From Pelargonium cotyledonis (taxonomy: Eukaryota; Streptophyta; Magnoliopsida; Geraniales; Geraniaceae), in contig JAYMTA010001097.1 of assembly GCA_036897625.1 (NCBI GenBank), positions 1-21,820 of the forward strand: a stretch of 21,820 nt of DNA, read 5' to 3'. A program made the translations under genes and the position numbers. The notes below the pieces were generated by a model, which saw nothing but the letters and a program-made list of their open reading frames with translations, was not told where the DNA came from and did not search any database. Below are positions 21,001 through 21,820 of this stretch, piece by piece; within the stretch, counting starts at the first letter, position 1, and each line of letters starts with the position of its first letter.

Positions 21001-21360
21001 CTTGTCACAGATCAGAGAAGAGCAATCGGTTGACTCCACAAAATGTGAATCCAAATGTGCTTCTCGATTGAGAGTTCGGATCACGAACAGCGATTTGCTT
21101 GTGACTTTTTGTGCATTAATAATAATAATAACTACTCCTCCGTCTGTGATAATCACTGTAGTGTTGTTGGAGCCTTGAAGTGGACAGAGATGGATTGGGT
21201 TGACACGTGGACAATGTGACCGGCGACGTAGAGGTCACGTGGGTCTCTCCTGCTTTTTCTTTACGGCCGGGAACCGACAGTGCCGCCGTAGACCGGTTTG
21301 TCTGTGAAAACGTGTCAGTAGCTGGAGCATGAGCTGCTGTGGTGAATAGCTATTGACTTG
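21001..21360 (-). promoter_or_regulatory. Pyruvate kinase leader and promoter region with two G-boxes
   Basis: The region upstream of the start codon holds two CACGTG cores, at 21204-21209 (ACACGTGGAC) and 21236-21241 (TCACGTGGG), 32 bp apart and about 200-240 bp before the start. ACGT-core G-boxes are bound by bZIP and bHLH factors, and this ACGTGG form is ABRE-like. No ATG precedes the start in at least the nearest 80 bases. A TAATAATAATAATAA run lies at about 21116-21130. The TSS is not determined. Confidence 0.5.
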
Positions 21361-21380
21361 GGTGTCCAAAATTAGTCCGA

Positions 21381-21403
21381 CCGTACCGGACGGTCCGGTA
21401 CCG
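21381..21403. repeat. GC-rich 23-bp near-perfect palindrome
   Basis: CCGTACCGGACGGTCCGGTACCG is its own reverse complement except for the centre and one symmetric pair near the ends. It is made of CCGGACGGTCCGG flanked by GTAC. It stands out in AT-rich intergenic DNA about 380 bp upstream of the pyruvate kinase start. Confidence 0.75.
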
Positions 21404-21489
21404 ATGGTATTTAAATAGAGTATAATATAATTAAATTATTATAAATATATCATTTTTGTTCCTGTAAACGCACGGGATATAGACTAATA

Positions 21490-21820
21490 TACAACGGTAA
21501 AATGTCACTGGGCCCCTTGGACTTACCAATTTTTTTAGATTTGACCCTCAATTAGAGTTTTGCATAGTTTCCAACCTCTAACTTTCCTTTTTTTTTTTGA
21601 AAAATGTCCAAATGACTTGTGATAACAGGTTAGTTACCTCCATGTCATAAAATGCCACATCAACCTGCCACATCATCTAAAAGTCCACATCATCATGCCA
21701 CGTTGGCGAACCTTGCCACATCATCTTCTTCTCTCCTCTCTCAGTTTTCGGCGATGGACGAGCTCCATCTTCTCTCTCTCTCTCCATCAAGTTTTCCTCT
21801 ACCATAAAACATAAGATAAA
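21490..21820. repeat. Repeat-like intergenic DNA at right edge
   Basis: GGTAAAATGTCACTGGGCCC, followed by TTTGACCCTCAATTAGAG and an AACCTCTAACTTTCC segment, has the look of the ends of dispersed plant repeats (MULE-like or foldback). It is followed by four CCACATCA-type motifs (GCCACATCA, GCCACATCA, TCCACATCA, GCCACATCA) between 21654 and 21725, and a CT-rich run ending in (TC)n at about 21769-21783. Any element would continue beyond the window. No gene seen, though a short ORF from GCGATGGACG near 21750 could be an unseen gene's start. Confidence 0.35.

Noticed and set aside
1-21820. CRISPR array, operon, prophage or toxin-antitoxin system
   Set aside because: Spliced eukaryotic genes fill the window. 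The direct repeats are few, diverged and intronic, without regular spacers.

Overview
The window is nuclear DNA from a flowering plant, most likely a eudicot and plausibly a rosid. Intron-rich genes are spliced at GT-AG sites, introns are AT-rich, and the proteins closely resemble Arabidopsis families from memory. Introns carry plant-type SINE, MITE and TRIM relics. There is no operon structure, CRISPR array or prophage. Four protein-coding genes account for the sequence. I assembled their exons by hand from splice sites, and the reading phase holds across every junction.

Layout: (1) 1-5433, plus strand: the 3' part of a gene for the acetyltransferase (E2) subunit of a pyruvate dehydrogenase-type complex, LTA3-like, with 14 exons visible and the 5' end outside the window. 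(2) 6454-9019, minus strand: a four-exon gene for a DUF455 ferritin-like protein of 299 residues. (3) 9370-13197, plus strand: an eleven-exon gene for mRNA cap guanine-N7 methyltransferase 2-like protein, 364 residues. (4) 13831-21000, minus strand: a sixteen-exon gene for a cytosolic-type pyruvate kinase of 527 residues. Genes 1/2 and 3/4 are convergent. Genes 2/3 are divergent and share a 350-bp start-to-start interval with TGGGCC and telo-box motifs.

The pyruvate kinase and the E2 subunit act at successive steps of carbon flow (PEP to pyruvate, then pyruvate to acetyl-CoA), but in different compartments, and nothing suggests co-regulation. From memory, the E2 gene (At3g52200) and the cap methyltransferase (At3g52210) are neighbours in Arabidopsis, so their closeness here looks like conserved microsynteny.

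Introns hold most of the non-coding structure: a TRIM-like cluster with three LTR copies (558-966), a foldback element (3142-3393), an Au-like SINE (6982-7154), a MITE-like element (18355-18744), three local duplications offset by about 112-113 bp, and several microsatellites. The right end (about 21360-21820) has a GC-rich near-palindrome and repeat-like DNA but no gene.

I found no new multi-gene system. The points most worth a second look are the altered active-site residues in the pyruvate kinase, the altered motifs in the cap methyltransferase, a GC-AG intron, an overlapping upstream ORF in the methyltransferase leader, and the uncharacterised ferritin-like protein.
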